Notes: generated by a model not told the origin, from the sequence alone. DNA of 64,000 nt from Clostridium pasteurianum (GCF_001705235.1 NZ_MCGV01000001.1:930001-994000); one strand, 5' to 3'; positions 43,883 to 53,031 are shown, counted from the first letter of the stretch. Numbers and translations are program-made.

Positions 43883-44701
43883 TTAAAATGCAGGTACTAT
43901 TTTTCCTTTATATTTATCATCAATATACTTTTTAACTTCAGGTGAATTTAATGCCTTACTTAAAGCTTTTATATAAGGCTTATTTTTATCCTGCTTCCTA
44001 ACTGCAAGAATATTTGCATAAGGTGCATCCTTAGCCTCTGAAACAATTGCATCCTTTGTAGGGTTTAAATTTGCTTGAATTGCATAATTAGAATTTATTA
44101 CTGCTGCTGTAACATCATCAAGAACTCTTGGAAGTTGTGCAGCATCTAATTCTTTTATTTTTATATTTTTCTTATTTTCAGTTATATCAAGTTTTGTAAC
44201 GAGATCAGCTTTCTTAAGTTTTATAACTCCATTTTTCTCTAACAACTTAAGTGCTCTTGATTCATTAGTTGAATCATTTGGTACAGCTATTTCATCACCA
44301 TTTTTAAGTTCACTTAATTTTTTAATTTTATGCGAATATACTCCCATAGGCTCAATATGAACCTTAACAGTATAGGTTAAATCAGTATGTTTCTCTTTAT
44401 TATAAGCTTCGAGATATGGTATATGTTGATAATAGTTTGCATCCAATTCACCATCATTAAGTGCTGTATTAGGTGCAACATAATCTGTAAATACCTTTAC
44501 TTTTAAGTTGTATCCCTCTTTTTTAAGAATAGGTTTTACAACATTATTCAATATTTCAGCATGAGGCACTGCTGTCGCACCTACTAGTATTGTTTTCTTA
44601 TCGCTGCTTGATGTAGTACTACTGCTTGAACTACTGCATCCTGTTAAAGCTCCTATTAAAACTATTCCAGATAAAACTAAAGATAAAAATTTTTTATTCA
44701 T
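43883..44701 (-). CDS. metQ: Methionine ABC transporter substrate-binding lipoprotein
   Basis: A 272-residue NlpA-family lipoprotein: signal peptide with lipobox LTGC at residues 19-22, a Ser-rich linker, then the binding domain (ILVGATAVPHAEILNNVVKP, LNDGELDANYYQHIPYL, AVPNDSTNESRALKLLEK). It captures methionine outside the membrane for MetN-MetI. AGAGGAGGG precedes the start, 20 bases after metI. The operon sits under a SAM-I riboswitch, confirming the methionine assignment. Confidence 0.95.
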   Translation of the reverse strand: MNKKFLSLVLSGIVLIGALTGCSSSSSSTTSSSDKKTILVGATAVPHAEILNNVVKPILKKEGYNLKVKVFTDYVAPNTALNDGELDANYYQHIPYLEAYNKEKHTDLTYTVKVHIEPMGVYSHKIKKLSELKNGDEIAVPNDSTNESRALKLLEKNGVIKLKKADLVTKLDITENKKNIKIKELDAAQLPRVLDDVTAAVINSNYAIQANLNPTKDAIVSEAKDAPYANILAVRKQDKNKPYIKALSKALNSPEVKKYIDDKYKGKIVPAF

Positions 44702-44721
44702 AATTGCCCTCCTCTAATAAT

Positions 44722-45369
44722 TTATTGAATCATTTTTTTATAGATAAAATTGCCTAAAGATTGTAAAAGTTGAACTATAATCATAAGTAATATTACAGTA
44801 TAAATCATTACCGTAGTATTAAACATATAATATCCATAATGCATAGCTGCGTCTCCAAGTCCTCCACCGCCTATTGCTCCAGCCATAGCTGAATATCCAA
44901 TTATATTAATAACTGTGAGTGTTATCCCTGAAACTATTGCTGGCATGGCTTCTTTTATCATAACTTTAAATATTATTTGAAAATTGCTTGCCCCAAAAGA
45001 CTTTGCAGCTTCAACTATACCGCTGTCAACTTCTTTAAGTGAAGATTCTATAACTCTAGCTGCAAATGGGAAAGCTCCTATTGTAAGAGGAACTATTGCC
45101 GCAGTTGTTCCTATTTGTTTTCCCGTAATAAGTTTTGTAAGCGGAAATATAGCAATCATTAAAATTAAAAATGGAAAAGACCTAAGCATATTTATTATAA
45201 AATCAAGTATCTTATACACAACTTTATTCGGTCTTAAACCATTTTCATCAGTTAAAACCAAAACAATAGCAGGTATAAATCCGATTATTACAGCAAAAAG
45301 TGTAGATACAAAAACCATATATATTGTCTCACCTAAAGCAGGTACTAGTATTTCTGTTATTATATCCAT
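44722..45369 (-). CDS. metI: Methionine ABC transporter permease
   Basis: A 215-residue permease with five or six membrane helices; the ABC-coupling EAA loop is visible as EAAKSFGASNFQIIFKVMIKEA. NMLRSFPFLILMIAIFP and GYSAMAGAIGGGGLGDAA match MetI. The ATG at 45369 follows GGGAGGAGG; an in-frame TTG at 45390 overlaps the metN end. It begins 5 bases after the metN stop. Forms the membrane channel of the methionine importer. Confidence 0.95.
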   Translation of the reverse strand: MDIITEILVPALGETIYMVFVSTLFAVIIGFIPAIVLVLTDENGLRPNKVVYKILDFIINMLRSFPFLILMIAIFPLTKLITGKQIGTTAAIVPLTIGAFPFAARVIESSLKEVDSGIVEAAKSFGASNFQIIFKVMIKEAMPAIVSGITLTVINIIGYSAMAGAIGGGGLGDAAMHYGYYMFNTTVMIYTVILLMIIVQLLQSLGNFIYKKMIQ

Positions 45370-45374
45370 GATAA

Positions 45375-46334
45375 TTAAACCTCCTCCCAAATTACATTAT
45401 GTGAATCTAAATAATTACATATGATATCTTTTTTGTCCTCAGAAAAATTTATAACCAAACTACCTAAAACATTATCTCTAAATTTCTCAAGCTTTCCCCA
45501 TACAATTGAAAAATCAATATCAAGTTTCCTTGCCATTGAAGTTATAAGTGCATTTTCACTGCTGCTCTTAGGAAAAATTATTTTTATATTTATTCCATCC
45601 TTAGGCAAAACATCACTGCTCTGACCTATAAGTCTTTTCATATCTTTACTTGGATTTAAAAATAAATCTTCAACCACACCTACTTCTTTTATAACTCCAT
45701 CATCAATTAACGCAACTCTTTCACATATTTCCTTTACAACTTCCATTTGATGTGTTACAACAACTATTGTTATTTTAAGTTTTGAATTTATTTCTTTTAA
45801 AAGTTGTAATATTGATTTTGTAGTATTAGGATCTAGTGCTGATGTAGCCTCATCACATAATAATATCTTAGGATTTAAAGCTAACGCTCTCGCAATAGCA
45901 ACTCTCTGCTTCTGGCCTCCACTTAAATTAGCTGGTTTGCTATGTACCTTATCTTTTAAATCAACAAGCTCTAAAAGCTCGTTAACTCTTGATTCTATTT
46001 TATCTTTTGGTACTCCCCATACCTCAAGTGGCAAAGATATATTATGATAAACGTCCTTTCTATTAAGTAAATTAAAATTCTGAAATATCATCCCAATTTC
46101 TTTTCTAAAATTTCTAAGTTCTTTCTCACTTAAAGCTTTTATTTCCTTGCCAGAAACAATTACACTTCCGTCATCATAATTTTCAAGCCCATTCATACAT
46201 CTAAGAAGAGTAGATTTACCGGCACCACTATGACCTACAATACCAAATATCTCTCCATCTTTAATATCTAAATTTATATCTTTAAGGACTTTATTTTTTA
46301 AAAAATATTTACATACACCTTTTATTTTTATCAC
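45375..46334 (-). CDS. metN: Methionine ABC transporter ATP-binding protein
   Basis: A 319-residue ATPase: Walker A GHSGAGKSTLLRC, signature LSGGQKQRVAIARAL, Walker B ILLCDEATSAL, H-loop VVVTHQ. The C-terminal 75 or so residues (GINIKIIFPKSS onward) form the NIL/ACT-like domain through which intracellular methionine inhibits the transporter. GTG at 46334 is preferred because GAGGTG lies 6 bases ahead; an in-frame GTG 9 bases earlier overlaps that site. First gene of the operon, controlled by the SAM-I riboswitch. Confidence 0.95.
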   Translation of the reverse strand: MIKIKGVCKYFLKNKVLKDINLDIKDGEIFGIVGHSGAGKSTLLRCMNGLENYDDGSVIVSGKEIKALSEKELRNFRKEIGMIFQNFNLLNRKDVYHNISLPLEVWGVPKDKIESRVNELLELVDLKDKVHSKPANLSGGQKQRVAIARALALNPKILLCDEATSALDPNTTKSILQLLKEINSKLKITIVVVTHQMEVVKEICERVALIDDGVIKEVGVVEDLFLNPSKDMKRLIGQSSDVLPKDGINIKIIFPKSSSENALITSMARKLDIDFSIVWGKLEKFRDNVLGSLVINFSEDKKDIICNYLDSHNVIWEEV

Positions 46335-46367
46335 TTGTTTCACCTCATTTTACAAATTAAAAAAATA

Positions 46368-46394
46368 AAAGCCCGAGAAAAAATCTCAGGCTTT
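46368..46394 (-). terminator. SAM-I riboswitch terminator
   Basis: On the minus strand AAAGCCTGAG, loop, CTCGGGCTTT then TATTTTTTT. The upstream GAGCTTTTAAAGCC can form the competing antiterminator. Confidence 0.9.
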
Positions 46395-46408
46395 AAAAGC
46401 TCAATTTA

Positions 46409-46520
46409 TTCTCATCTCTCAGCTAGCGCTGCAGGAATTAGCACCTTGTACATAAAATGATACATACAGGTTGCTGGGCTTCATAGGGCCGGTCCCTCCA
46501 CCTCTCTTGATAAGTGCACT
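46409..46520 (-). ncRNA. SAM-I riboswitch (S-box) upstream of metNIQ
   Basis: On the minus strand the S-box consensus is clear: CTTATCAAGAGAGGTGGAGG, GGCCCTATGAAGCCCAGCAA, GGTGCTAATTCCTGCAG and GAGAGATGAG. High S-adenosylmethionine should favour the terminator and turn off methionine uptake. Position directly before metN fits. Recognition is by conserved segments; ligand assignment is from the known class. Confidence 0.96.
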
Positions 46521-46544
46521 ATTCTTATTAAATTCTTAATTATC

Positions 46545-46573
46545 ATTATAATTAGCATAACTTTAAATGTCAA
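46545..46573 (-). promoter_or_regulatory. Promoter of the metNIQ transcript
   Basis: On the minus strand TTGACA, 17 bases, TATAAT: consensus, about 25 bases upstream of the riboswitch. Confidence 0.85.
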
Positions 46574-46766
46574 TATGCTTTTAGTCTTTTTACACAAAAA
46601 TATACTTATCACATTAAAATAATATGTTTTTTACAAAACAAACACCTTGAATAAATAATAACGCATACAACATCCATTAACTAAAAAGTGTAATGAATAA
46701 AAAAATTGTATTTTAAATTATTTATATCAAGGTAAAACATATCGATATTATTTACAAAAAATCAAA

Positions 46767-47156
46767 TCAATCTTCTTCAATAAAATCACGTATAGTTCTT
46801 ATTTGTATCAATGATAACGAAACAAATTCACAACCAACTATATATGAGTTATCATTGCATCCTGTCCACCTGACATATGAAGTACACCAAAATGAAGGAT
46901 TATCTCCAACTTGTAAAAGAAAGCTTACAAAGTCCCCTTTATGAATCATTATTTTACTTTTAAAACAAATTCCAGTTTCTGAAATATCAACTGATTCTAA
47001 TATAGGTCCTTCTCCAGTAAATTTTTCATATACACTCTTATCATTTATTCTAGGATATGAAATTTCTATGTTAATTTTCTTTCTTTTTTTACTCCTTTTT
47101 TCTTTTGCAAATCTATAGGTTTTGTAGCTAATATCAGATTTAGAGGATAATGCCAT
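46767..47156 (-). CDS. PilZ-domain protein (putative c-di-GMP receptor)
   Basis: A 129-residue single-domain protein. The c-di-GMP-binding elements are visible: Arg-rich KEKRSKKRKKINIEIS (RxxxR) and VDISETGICFKS (DxSxxG), then a beta-barrel ending YIVGCEFVSLS and a short C-terminal helix. AGGGGGG precedes the start. Monocistronic. No cyclase or effector is adjacent, although a decayed GGDEF gene lies at 18.8-19.6 kb and an orphan pilin at 41 kb. Confidence 0.85.
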   Translation of the reverse strand: MALSSKSDISYKTYRFAKEKRSKKRKKINIEISYPRINDKSVYEKFTGEGPILESVDISETGICFKSKIMIHKGDFVSFLLQVGDNPSFWCTSYVRWTGCNDNSYIVGCEFVSLSLIQIRTIRDFIEED

Positions 47157-47373
47157 ATAAATCCCCCCTATTATATAATCTAAATCTGCTTACTTAAAAA
47201 TAAAAATTGCAATACATACAATTATATTTTACTTATACTTTCAACGAAATTACTTAAATTATATCATAATTCAACAAAAATAAGAATATATGAAATTATT
47301 CTATTTATCTGTATTAATATTGTGAAGGTTTACTAGCATTGTTAGCATTCATTATGTACACTTTAATTTTTAA

Positions 47374-47402
47374 TTGACATTGTAAAAATTAAATGATAAT
47401 AT
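47374..47402 (+). promoter_or_regulatory. Promoter of the FeoB-associated gene
   Basis: TTGACA, 17 bases, TAATAT, about 60 bases before the start codon. Confidence 0.75.
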
Positions 47403-47407
47403 TTAAT

Positions 47408-47427
47408 TGAAAATGATATTCATTATT
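47408..47427 (+). promoter_or_regulatory. Fur box
   Basis: GAAAATGATATTCATTAT matches the 19-bp Fur consensus (GATAATGATAATCATTATC) in nearly all positions and lies at the expected transcription start of the promoter above, so iron-loaded Fur should repress the small gene behind it. Confidence 0.8.
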
Positions 47428-47460
47428 ATGTTGTATTGATTTTTATAAGGAGATGTTTTT

Positions 47461-47616
47461 ATGTTGATTGAAATATTGTTAACAATTCTCATAATATGCT
47501 CAGCTATCTATATTTTTTATAAGAGTTTTAAAAAAGGACTTAACGGAGATTGCAGTAGCTGCTGTAATTCAAAAACATGTAATAATTGCTGTACCACCAA
47601 AAAACAGCTTAAATAA
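47461..47616 (+). CDS. FeoB-associated Cys-rich membrane protein, 51 residues
   Basis: A short gene: MLIEILLTILIICSAIYIFY is one membrane helix, followed by a basic KSFKKG and a tail with seven cysteines (CSSCC, C, CNNCC). Size and layout match the FeoB-associated Cys-rich membrane protein family (FeoB_associated), thought to assist ferrous iron uptake. AAGGAG lies 8 bases before the ATG, and a promoter and Fur box precede it, supporting a real iron-regulated gene. No feoA or feoB is adjacent in this window. A long palindromic element begins 2 bases after the stop. Confidence 0.88.
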   Translation: MLIEILLTILIICSAIYIFYKSFKKGLNGDCSSCCNSKTCNNCCTTKKQLK

Positions 47617-47617
47617 A

Positions 47618-47790
47618 TTAATAGTAATTTGTAACATAAAAAAGATTCTATAAATCTAAGATAAAAAATTGTAAAATACTAAGAGTTTTCAATAACTCGC
47701 ACAGCTCAAACAATTGAAAACTCTAAGCATTTTACAATTTTTTATCAAGATTTATTAGAGTCTTTTTTAATTGTTACAAAACACTATTAA
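47618..47790. repeat. Long palindromic element, copy 7
   Basis: 173-bp palindrome beginning 2 bases after a stop codon. Outer arms TTAATAGTAATTTGTAACA / TTAATAGTGTTTTGTAACA; inner ATAAAAAATTGTAAAATAC / ATAAAAAATTGTAAAATGC, then TAGAGTTTTCAA on both. The centre is AATAACTCGCACAGCTCAAA plus CAATT. It is followed at 47800-47850 by AAAGTAAGGC and a GATTTTCC / GGAAAATC hairpin module. Confidence 0.9.
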
Positions 47791-47869
47791 TTCATTTTTA
47801 AAGTAAGGCAATGTAGATTTTCCAGAACAAAGCGCAGGAAAATCATCCTTCATTCTTAATTCTTCTTTC

Positions 47870-48589
47870 TTAATTCTTAATTTTCAGCCTTTCATTTACG
47901 TAATTCTCAAATTTAAGAGCCTTATCTTTGTCCATTGGCTTAACATCCTTAAGTCTATACTCTATGCCAAGCTCATTATATTTTTTTACCCCTAAAGTAT
48001 GATATGGCAAAATTTCAAATTTGGTTACTCTCTTAACTTTTTTTATTATATTTATTAACTTATCCATACTTTCATAATTATCTGTTATCCCTGGAACCAT
48101 AACATGTCTTATCCAAACTTCCGTGTCAGATTTATTAACTTCATGTAAGAATTTATAAAATTCCTTCATATCCCCACCGGTTAATTTCCTATACCCAGCA
48201 GCATCAATATGTTTTACATCAAGAAGCACAAGATCAGTATACTTAAGTATTTCACTATACATACCCTTACCAAAGCCAGCAGTATCAACCGCAGTTCTTA
48301 TTCCCTTTTCCTTGCATAACTTCAAAAATGCAATTAAAAACTCAGGTTGCATTAGTGGTTCCCCTCCAGAACAAGTTACACCACCACCAGATTTATCGAA
48401 ATAATTTTTGTACCTCTTAACTTTTTCTACTAAATCAATTTCTGAAATTTCTTTACCTGAATCAAGGCTCCACGTATCAGGATTATGGCAGAATGCGCAC
48501 CTAAGCCTGCATCCTGCGAAAAAAATAACTACCCTTATACCTGGACCATCTACAAGTCCCATGGTCTCTATGGAATGAATTCTACCCAA
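47870..48589 (-). CDS. pflA: Pyruvate formate-lyase activating enzyme
   Basis: A 239-residue radical SAM glycyl-radical activase: cluster motif CRLRCAFC in FFAGCRLRCAFCHNPDTW, then KSGGGVTCSGGEPLMQPEF and VLLDVKHID. TTG at 48589 is preferred: AGGGGTG precedes it and the protein then begins MGRIHSIETMGLVDGPGIR as in relatives. An ATG 24 bases upstream would overlap pflB by 14 bases. It generates the glycyl radical on PflB using SAM. Confidence 0.94.
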   Translation of the reverse strand: MGRIHSIETMGLVDGPGIRVVIFFAGCRLRCAFCHNPDTWSLDSGKEISEIDLVEKVKRYKNYFDKSGGGVTCSGGEPLMQPEFLIAFLKLCKEKGIRTAVDTAGFGKGMYSEILKYTDLVLLDVKHIDAAGYRKLTGGDMKEFYKFLHEVNKSDTEVWIRHVMVPGITDNYESMDKLINIIKKVKRVTKFEILPYHTLGVKKYNELGIEYRLKDVKPMDKDKALKFENYVNERLKIKN

Positions 48590-48599
48590 ATTAACACCC

Positions 48600-50831
48600 C
48601 TACATTCTTTCATGAAATGTTCTGCTAACTACTTCCATTTGTTGTTCTTTTGTAAGTCTTACGAAATTAACCGCATATCCAGATACCCTTATAGTAAGAG
48701 TTGGATATTTTTCTGGATGATCCATAGCATCTATTAGTGTCTCCCTATTAAGTACATTTACATTTAAGTGATGAGCTCCTTTTTCAAAATAACCATCTAA
48801 AATAGCAGTCAAATTATTAGCTCTTGTCTCACCATCTTTTCCAAGTGCATCTGGTACAATTGAAAATGTATTTGAAATTCCATCTTGACATACTTCTCTA
48901 TATGGAATTTTTGCAACACTATTTAATGATGCTAATGCTCCATTTTTATCTCTTCCATGCATTGGATTAGCGCCTGGTGCCAATGGTGCTCCGGCTTTTC
49001 TTCCATCTGGTGTTGTACCTGTTTTCTTACCATACATTACATTTGAGGTTATAGTAAGTATTGATAAAGTATGTTCAGCATTTCTATAAGCTTTTGTCTT
49101 TCTTATCTCTGATATGAACTTGTTTACTATTTCAACTGCTATATCATCGACCCTATCATCATCATTACCGTACTTAGGGAAATCTCCTTCTATTTTAAAA
49201 TCAACAGCTATTCCATCTTCATTTCTAATAGGTTTTACTTTTGCATATTTTATTGCACTTAAAGAATCAGCTGCCACAGAAAGTCCTGCTGCACCGCAAG
49301 CTAAATATCTATGAACATCAGTATCATGAAGTGCCATAAGTCCTGCTTCATAAGCATATTTATCATGCATATAGTGTATTAAGTTAAGTGTATTTACATA
49401 TAATTTTGCTACATACTTAATTACCTTAAAATAATTCTCTTTAACCTTATTATAATCAAGTACATCATCATCTATTCTTTCAATACCAGGAACTACTAAT
49501 TCAAATTTTTTCTCATCCACACCACCGTTTATAGCATATAATAACGATTTAGCAATGTTACATCTAGCACCAAAGAACTGCATTTGCTTTCCTATTTTCA
49601 TAGCAGATACGCAACAAGCTATACCATAATCGTCACCATAAATAGGTCTCATTACCTCATCATTTTCATATTGAATTGCATCAGTTTTTATAGACATCTT
49701 TGCACAGTATTTTTTAAAACTTTCTGGAAGCTTATCTGACCATAAAACAGTCATATTAGGTTCAGGTGCAGGTCCTAAATTAGTTAAAGTATGAAGAAAT
49801 CTAAATGAATTCTTTGTAACAAGAGTTTCTCCGTTTATTCCCATTCCTCCAATTGATTCAGTAACCCAGTTAGGATCACCTGCAAAAAGTTCATTATATT
49901 CAGGAATTCTTAAATGTCTTTCAAGTCTTAATTTTATTATAAATTGATCTATAATTTCCTGTGCTTCTTTTTCTGTTATAACATTGTTTTTTATATCTCT
50001 TTCAATATATATATCTAAAAATGTTGAAACTCTTCCAAGAGACATAGCTGCACCATTATTTTCTTTTATTCCAGCTAAATATCCAAAATAAGTGAATTGG
50101 ACTGCTTCTTTTGCATTAGCTGCTGGCTTTGAAATATCTATTCCGTATTTAAGTGCCATATTTTTCATTTTCTTTAAGGCTTTTATCTGCTCTGCTACTT
50201 CTTCCCTTGCTCTTATTAGTTCTTCAGTCATATCGCCTTTTAATTCTTTTAAATCTACTTTCTTTTGCTCTATTAAATAATCTATGCCATATAAAGCTAC
50301 TCTTCTAAAATCACCTATTATTCTTCCTCTACCATAAGCATCTGGAAGTCCTGTTAAAAGTCCAACATGTCTAGCTATTCTCATTTCATCAGTATAAGCA
50401 TCAAAAACAGCTTCATTATGTGTCTTTCTATACTTTGTAAATATATCATATACATCTTTATCAATTTTATCACCATAGGCTTCTAAAGCTTGTTTAGCCA
50501 TTCTTATACCGCCAAATGGGTTTACCATTCTCTTTAGAGGCTCATCCGTTTGAAGACCAAATATAACCTCATTTTCTTTATCGATATAGCCAGGTTCAAA
50601 ACTATCTATTCCTGATATAGTTTTATTATCTGTTTTTAAAACTCCGCCCTTTTTTAGCTCTTCTAAAATTAATTTTTCACATTCACTCCATAACTTTTTT
50701 GTTTTATCCGTTGCATCACATAAAAAATCTTCACTACCCAAATAAGGTGTATAGTTTTTTTGTATAAAATTCCTTACATCAATTCCATTCACCCATGAGC
50801 CTTCTTTAAAACCATTCCATTCTTTAATCAT
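48600..50831 (-). CDS. pflB: Pyruvate formate-lyase
   Basis: A 743-residue glycyl radical enzyme converting pyruvate and CoA to acetyl-CoA and formate. The paired active-site cysteines are in [13 protein letters not shown] and the radical glycine near the C-terminus is in [13 protein letters not shown]. The ATG at 50831 follows AAGGGGATTTTTAGA; a longer frame reaching 50918 runs through leader RNA. In clostridia formate from this enzyme mainly supplies C1 units for purine and folate metabolism, which fits the ZTP riboswitch in front. Operon with pflA. Confidence 0.97.
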   Translation of the reverse strand: MIKEWNGFKEGSWVNGIDVRNFIQKNYTPYLGSEDFLCDATDKTKKLWSECEKLILEELKKGGVLKTDNKTISGIDSFEPGYIDKENEVIFGLQTDEPLKRMVNPFGGIRMAKQALEAYGDKIDKDVYDIFTKYRKTHNEAVFDAYTDEMRIARHVGLLTGLPDAYGRGRIIGDFRRVALYGIDYLIEQKKVDLKELKGDMTEELIRAREEVAEQIKALKKMKNMALKYGIDISKPAANAKEAVQFTYFGYLAGIKENNGAAMSLGRVSTFLDIYIERDIKNNVITEKEAQEIIDQFIIKLRLERHLRIPEYNELFAGDPNWVTESIGGMGINGETLVTKNSFRFLHTLTNLGPAPEPNMTVLWSDKLPESFKKYCAKMSIKTDAIQYENDEVMRPIYGDDYGIACCVSAMKIGKQMQFFGARCNIAKSLLYAINGGVDEKKFELVVPGIERIDDDVLDYNKVKENYFKVIKYVAKLYVNTLNLIHYMHDKYAYEAGLMALHDTDVHRYLACGAAGLSVAADSLSAIKYAKVKPIRNEDGIAVDFKIEGDFPKYGNDDDRVDDIAVEIVNKFISEIRKTKAYRNAEHTLSILTITSNVMYGKKTGTTPDGRKAGAPLAPGANPMHGRDKNGALASLNSVAKIPYREVCQDGISNTFSIVPDALGKDGETRANNLTAILDGYFEKGAHHLNVNVLNRETLIDAMDHPEKYPTLTIRVSGYAVNFVRLTKEQQMEVVSRTFHERM

Positions 50832-50921
50832 TCTAAAAATCCCCTTTGTAAAAAAATTTTTATTTTTATTAAATATTGTAATTGAAATTATTTTAAATTG
50901 AATGTCTAGAACATACAAAAA

Positions 50922-50953
50922 GACCCCCTAGACATTCATGTGCCCAGGCGGTC
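50922..50953 (-). terminator. ZTP riboswitch expression-platform terminator
   Basis: On the minus strand GACCGCC ... GGGGGTC followed by TTTTTG. The ascending arm uses the 3' part of the aptamer, so ligand binding should block termination. Confidence 0.8.
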
Positions 50954-51011
50954 GGCTTTTAAAAATCGTACTCCCTGTGGTTATTCCACTTCCGCCGGTT
51001 ATACGACTTGC
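50941..51011 (-). ncRNA. ZTP (pfl-motif) riboswitch upstream of pflBA
   Basis: On the minus strand: GTCGTATAACCGGCGGAAG, a GTGG-AATAA-CCAC hairpin, AGGGAGTACGA closing the first domain, then after a short linker the invariant GCCGACCGCCTGGGCA. This is the pfl motif, which senses ZTP/ZMP, a signal of 10-formyl-tetrahydrofolate shortage. Overlap with the terminator indicates an on-switch: formate production rises when C1 units run short. Confidence 0.95.
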
Positions 51012-51046
51012 TTATTCAATTATCATAAGATAAAAATATCATAATT

Positions 51047-51442
51047 TTATTTTTGTGTCAAGTAGTCTGCATTCTTTAAAAAATAATCAAGTAAATCTTC
51101 TACACTAACAAGTCCTAATATCTTATTTTCTTCAACTATTGGCACTGCAAATATATCATTATTTCTTAAAACTCTGCCTACTTCAACCACATCAGTATTT
51201 GAATCTACAGTTATTACTTTTTTTGTCATAACTGCTTCTACAGGGTAAGTATCATAATGTCCATCTTCAATTAAGAATCTATATATATCTGCCTTAACTA
51301 CTATTCCTACAAGCTCATCCTTACCATTTACCACAGGTGCGCTGTTGACAACATCACTTGTCATAACATCTAGTGCATTTTTAAGTGTATCAGTATCTTT
51401 TACTTTAACAATATTTCTTGTCATTATATTTTTTATTTCCAT
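51047..51442 (-). CDS. Tandem CBS-domain protein
   Basis: A 131-residue protein made of one CBS pair: IKNIMTRNIVKVKDTDTLKNA with VVNGKDELVGIVVKADIYRFL, then VEAVMTKKVITVDSNTDVVEV with VEENKILGLVSVEDLLDYFL. Such stand-alone proteins bind adenine nucleotides or similar ligands. The ATG at 51442 has GGAGA at 7 bases; an earlier ATG is too close to it. It lies directly upstream of the pfl riboswitch on the same strand, with no terminator seen between. Confidence 0.9.
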   Translation of the reverse strand: MEIKNIMTRNIVKVKDTDTLKNALDVMTSDVVNSAPVVNGKDELVGIVVKADIYRFLIEDGHYDTYPVEAVMTKKVITVDSNTDVVEVGRVLRNNDIFAVPIVEENKILGLVSVEDLLDYFLKNADYLTQK

Positions 51443-51530
51443 AGTCATTCTCCATTCTTACTTATTATTTTATATGTGGTGATTTTTACAGAGAAAGCAG
51501 TACAAAATTAAGTTCCATCTTGTTTTTTCT

Positions 51531-52328
51531 TTATCTACAATTAATTTTAATTATGTCTTTTAGACTTTCTTCATCATAATCTTCATTTAATATAGCTCCA
51601 ATGGCCTTTGATGCCGCCCTTTTTGATATATTATCTAAATTAATATTTAATAATATATTATGCTTCCTTAATAAAGATTTTAAATATTTAAGCTGCTTTT
51701 CAGTTATGTGATCTTCACGTATAAAATTGCTGCTATCAATTTTACTTAATATTTTAAATATCTTAGGCAAATTAAGTACATCTTCATAATTGTGCAGCAT
51801 TATAACCTTACGCAAGTTTTCATCTTGGTCTTCTAAATACCTTTTGTAAAGCTCTACACTTATCCCTCCATCAATAGTATCTTTTCTATCGATTCCTATA
51901 TACTTTTCAACGCTCTTGAGATTACATCTCCCAAGTCCAAGCTGCTTTTGATAAGGCCTTATCTTTCTGTATAGATCAAAATGTTCATCAGGCGATTTAA
52001 AAGCAATATCATACTTATTCATCCTATGCTCTAAAAATGGTTGATCAAAAGCTTTTCCATTATACGAACACCATATATTAAACTTTTCCACATCATTTTT
52101 TAAATTTTCCAAAACACATTTTTCATCATTTAAATTTTCCGCAAAATACTGCTTTATATAAAAATTATTGCTTTGGGTACAATATCCTAGTGATACTAAT
52201 ATTACATTGTCCTGTTCTCTATCAAATCCTGTAGTTTCTATATCAAAATAAACCATTGAATCCATATTATATTTTTTTTTTATATTTTTATTTATGTCAA
52301 GCTTACTCTGCTCTTCGTTAATATACAT
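51531..52328 (-). CDS. YprB-type RNase H-fold exonuclease
   Basis: A 265-residue protein with clear DnaQ-like motifs: VYFDIETTGFD (Asp-x-Glu), WCSYNGKAFDQPFLEHRM (second Asp), and LHNYEDVLNLPKIF (Tyr-x-x-Asp). This is the YprB/RNase_H_2 family, often found with helicase-like YprA, which is not nearby. The ATG at 52328 follows GGGGG. It is better conserved in the motifs than the relative at 42992. Probably a 3'-5' nuclease; substrate unknown. Confidence 0.85.
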   Translation of the reverse strand: MYINEEQSKLDINKNIKKKYNMDSMVYFDIETTGFDREQDNVILVSLGYCTQSNNFYIKQYFAENLNDEKCVLENLKNDVEKFNIWCSYNGKAFDQPFLEHRMNKYDIAFKSPDEHFDLYRKIRPYQKQLGLGRCNLKSVEKYIGIDRKDTIDGGISVELYKRYLEDQDENLRKVIMLHNYEDVLNLPKIFKILSKIDSSNFIREDHITEKQLKYLKSLLRKHNILLNINLDNISKRAASKAIGAILNEDYDEESLKDIIKINCR

Positions 52329-52420
52329 AAAAATCCCCCATTCAAGTATACACAATTAATTATACACCAAATATAATTTTAATAAAACACTATAATTTTA
52401 TAATATTTTTTATATTTATT

Positions 52421-52450
52421 TTGATAAAATGGTATTGAATTTGTTATAAT
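52421..52450 (+). promoter_or_regulatory. Predicted promoter of the Lrp-family gene
   Basis: TTGATA, 18 bases, TATAAT, about 37 bases before the start codon. Confidence 0.6.
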
Positions 52451-52486
52451 ATTGTTGTTTACTATAACTTATAGGAGTTGATTTAA

Positions 52487-52954
52487 ATGAATTTACAAGT
52501 TAATGGATTGGATGATTTGGACTTACAAATATTACATATTTTAGTTGGGGATTCAAGAACGCCATATCTAGAAATAGCAAGAGAATGTCACGTAAGCGGC
52601 GGAACTATTCATGTTAGAATGAAGAAGATGGAAGACATGGGAATTATAAAGGGTACAAAGCTTATAGTAGACAATACTAAATTAGGATATGATATTTGCT
52701 GCTTAGTTGGTATATATATTGATAAAGCGGCCTCTTATCCGAGTGTCCTCGAATCAATGAAAGAAATAAAGGAAATAGTAGAACTTTATTATATCACTGG
52801 TGAATTTTCAATTTTTGCAAAAGTTGTCTGTAGGAGTATAGCTGACCTTCAAAATCTTTTATTAAATAGAATACAACTTATAGATGGTGTGCAAAGAACT
52901 AATACTTTTATGGCACTTTCTCAGCCAATAGACAGAAATATAGATTTTGCATAA
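52487..52954 (+). CDS. Lrp/AsnC family transcriptional regulator
   Basis: A 155-residue regulator: N-terminal winged helix (LDLQILHILVGDSRTPYLEIARECHVSGGTIHVRMKKMEDMG) and C-terminal RAM/ligand-binding domain (CCLVGIYIDKAASYPSVLESM, VVELYYITGEFSIFAKV in near form). Such proteins sense amino acids. ATAGGAGTTG precedes the ATG and a good promoter lies upstream. It is followed by a small DUF378 gene; its targets cannot be told. Confidence 0.93.
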   Translation: MNLQVNGLDDLDLQILHILVGDSRTPYLEIARECHVSGGTIHVRMKKMEDMGIIKGTKLIVDNTKLGYDICCLVGIYIDKAASYPSVLESMKEIKEIVELYYITGEFSIFAKVVCRSIADLQNLLLNRIQLIDGVQRTNTFMALSQPIDRNIDFA

Positions 52955-53031
52955 TTAGCGCATGTTTTCCAGTATAAAATAAGTTTTTATGTACAAAATA
53001 ATGCTGTAAAACTACTTTAAAGGAGATGTAA

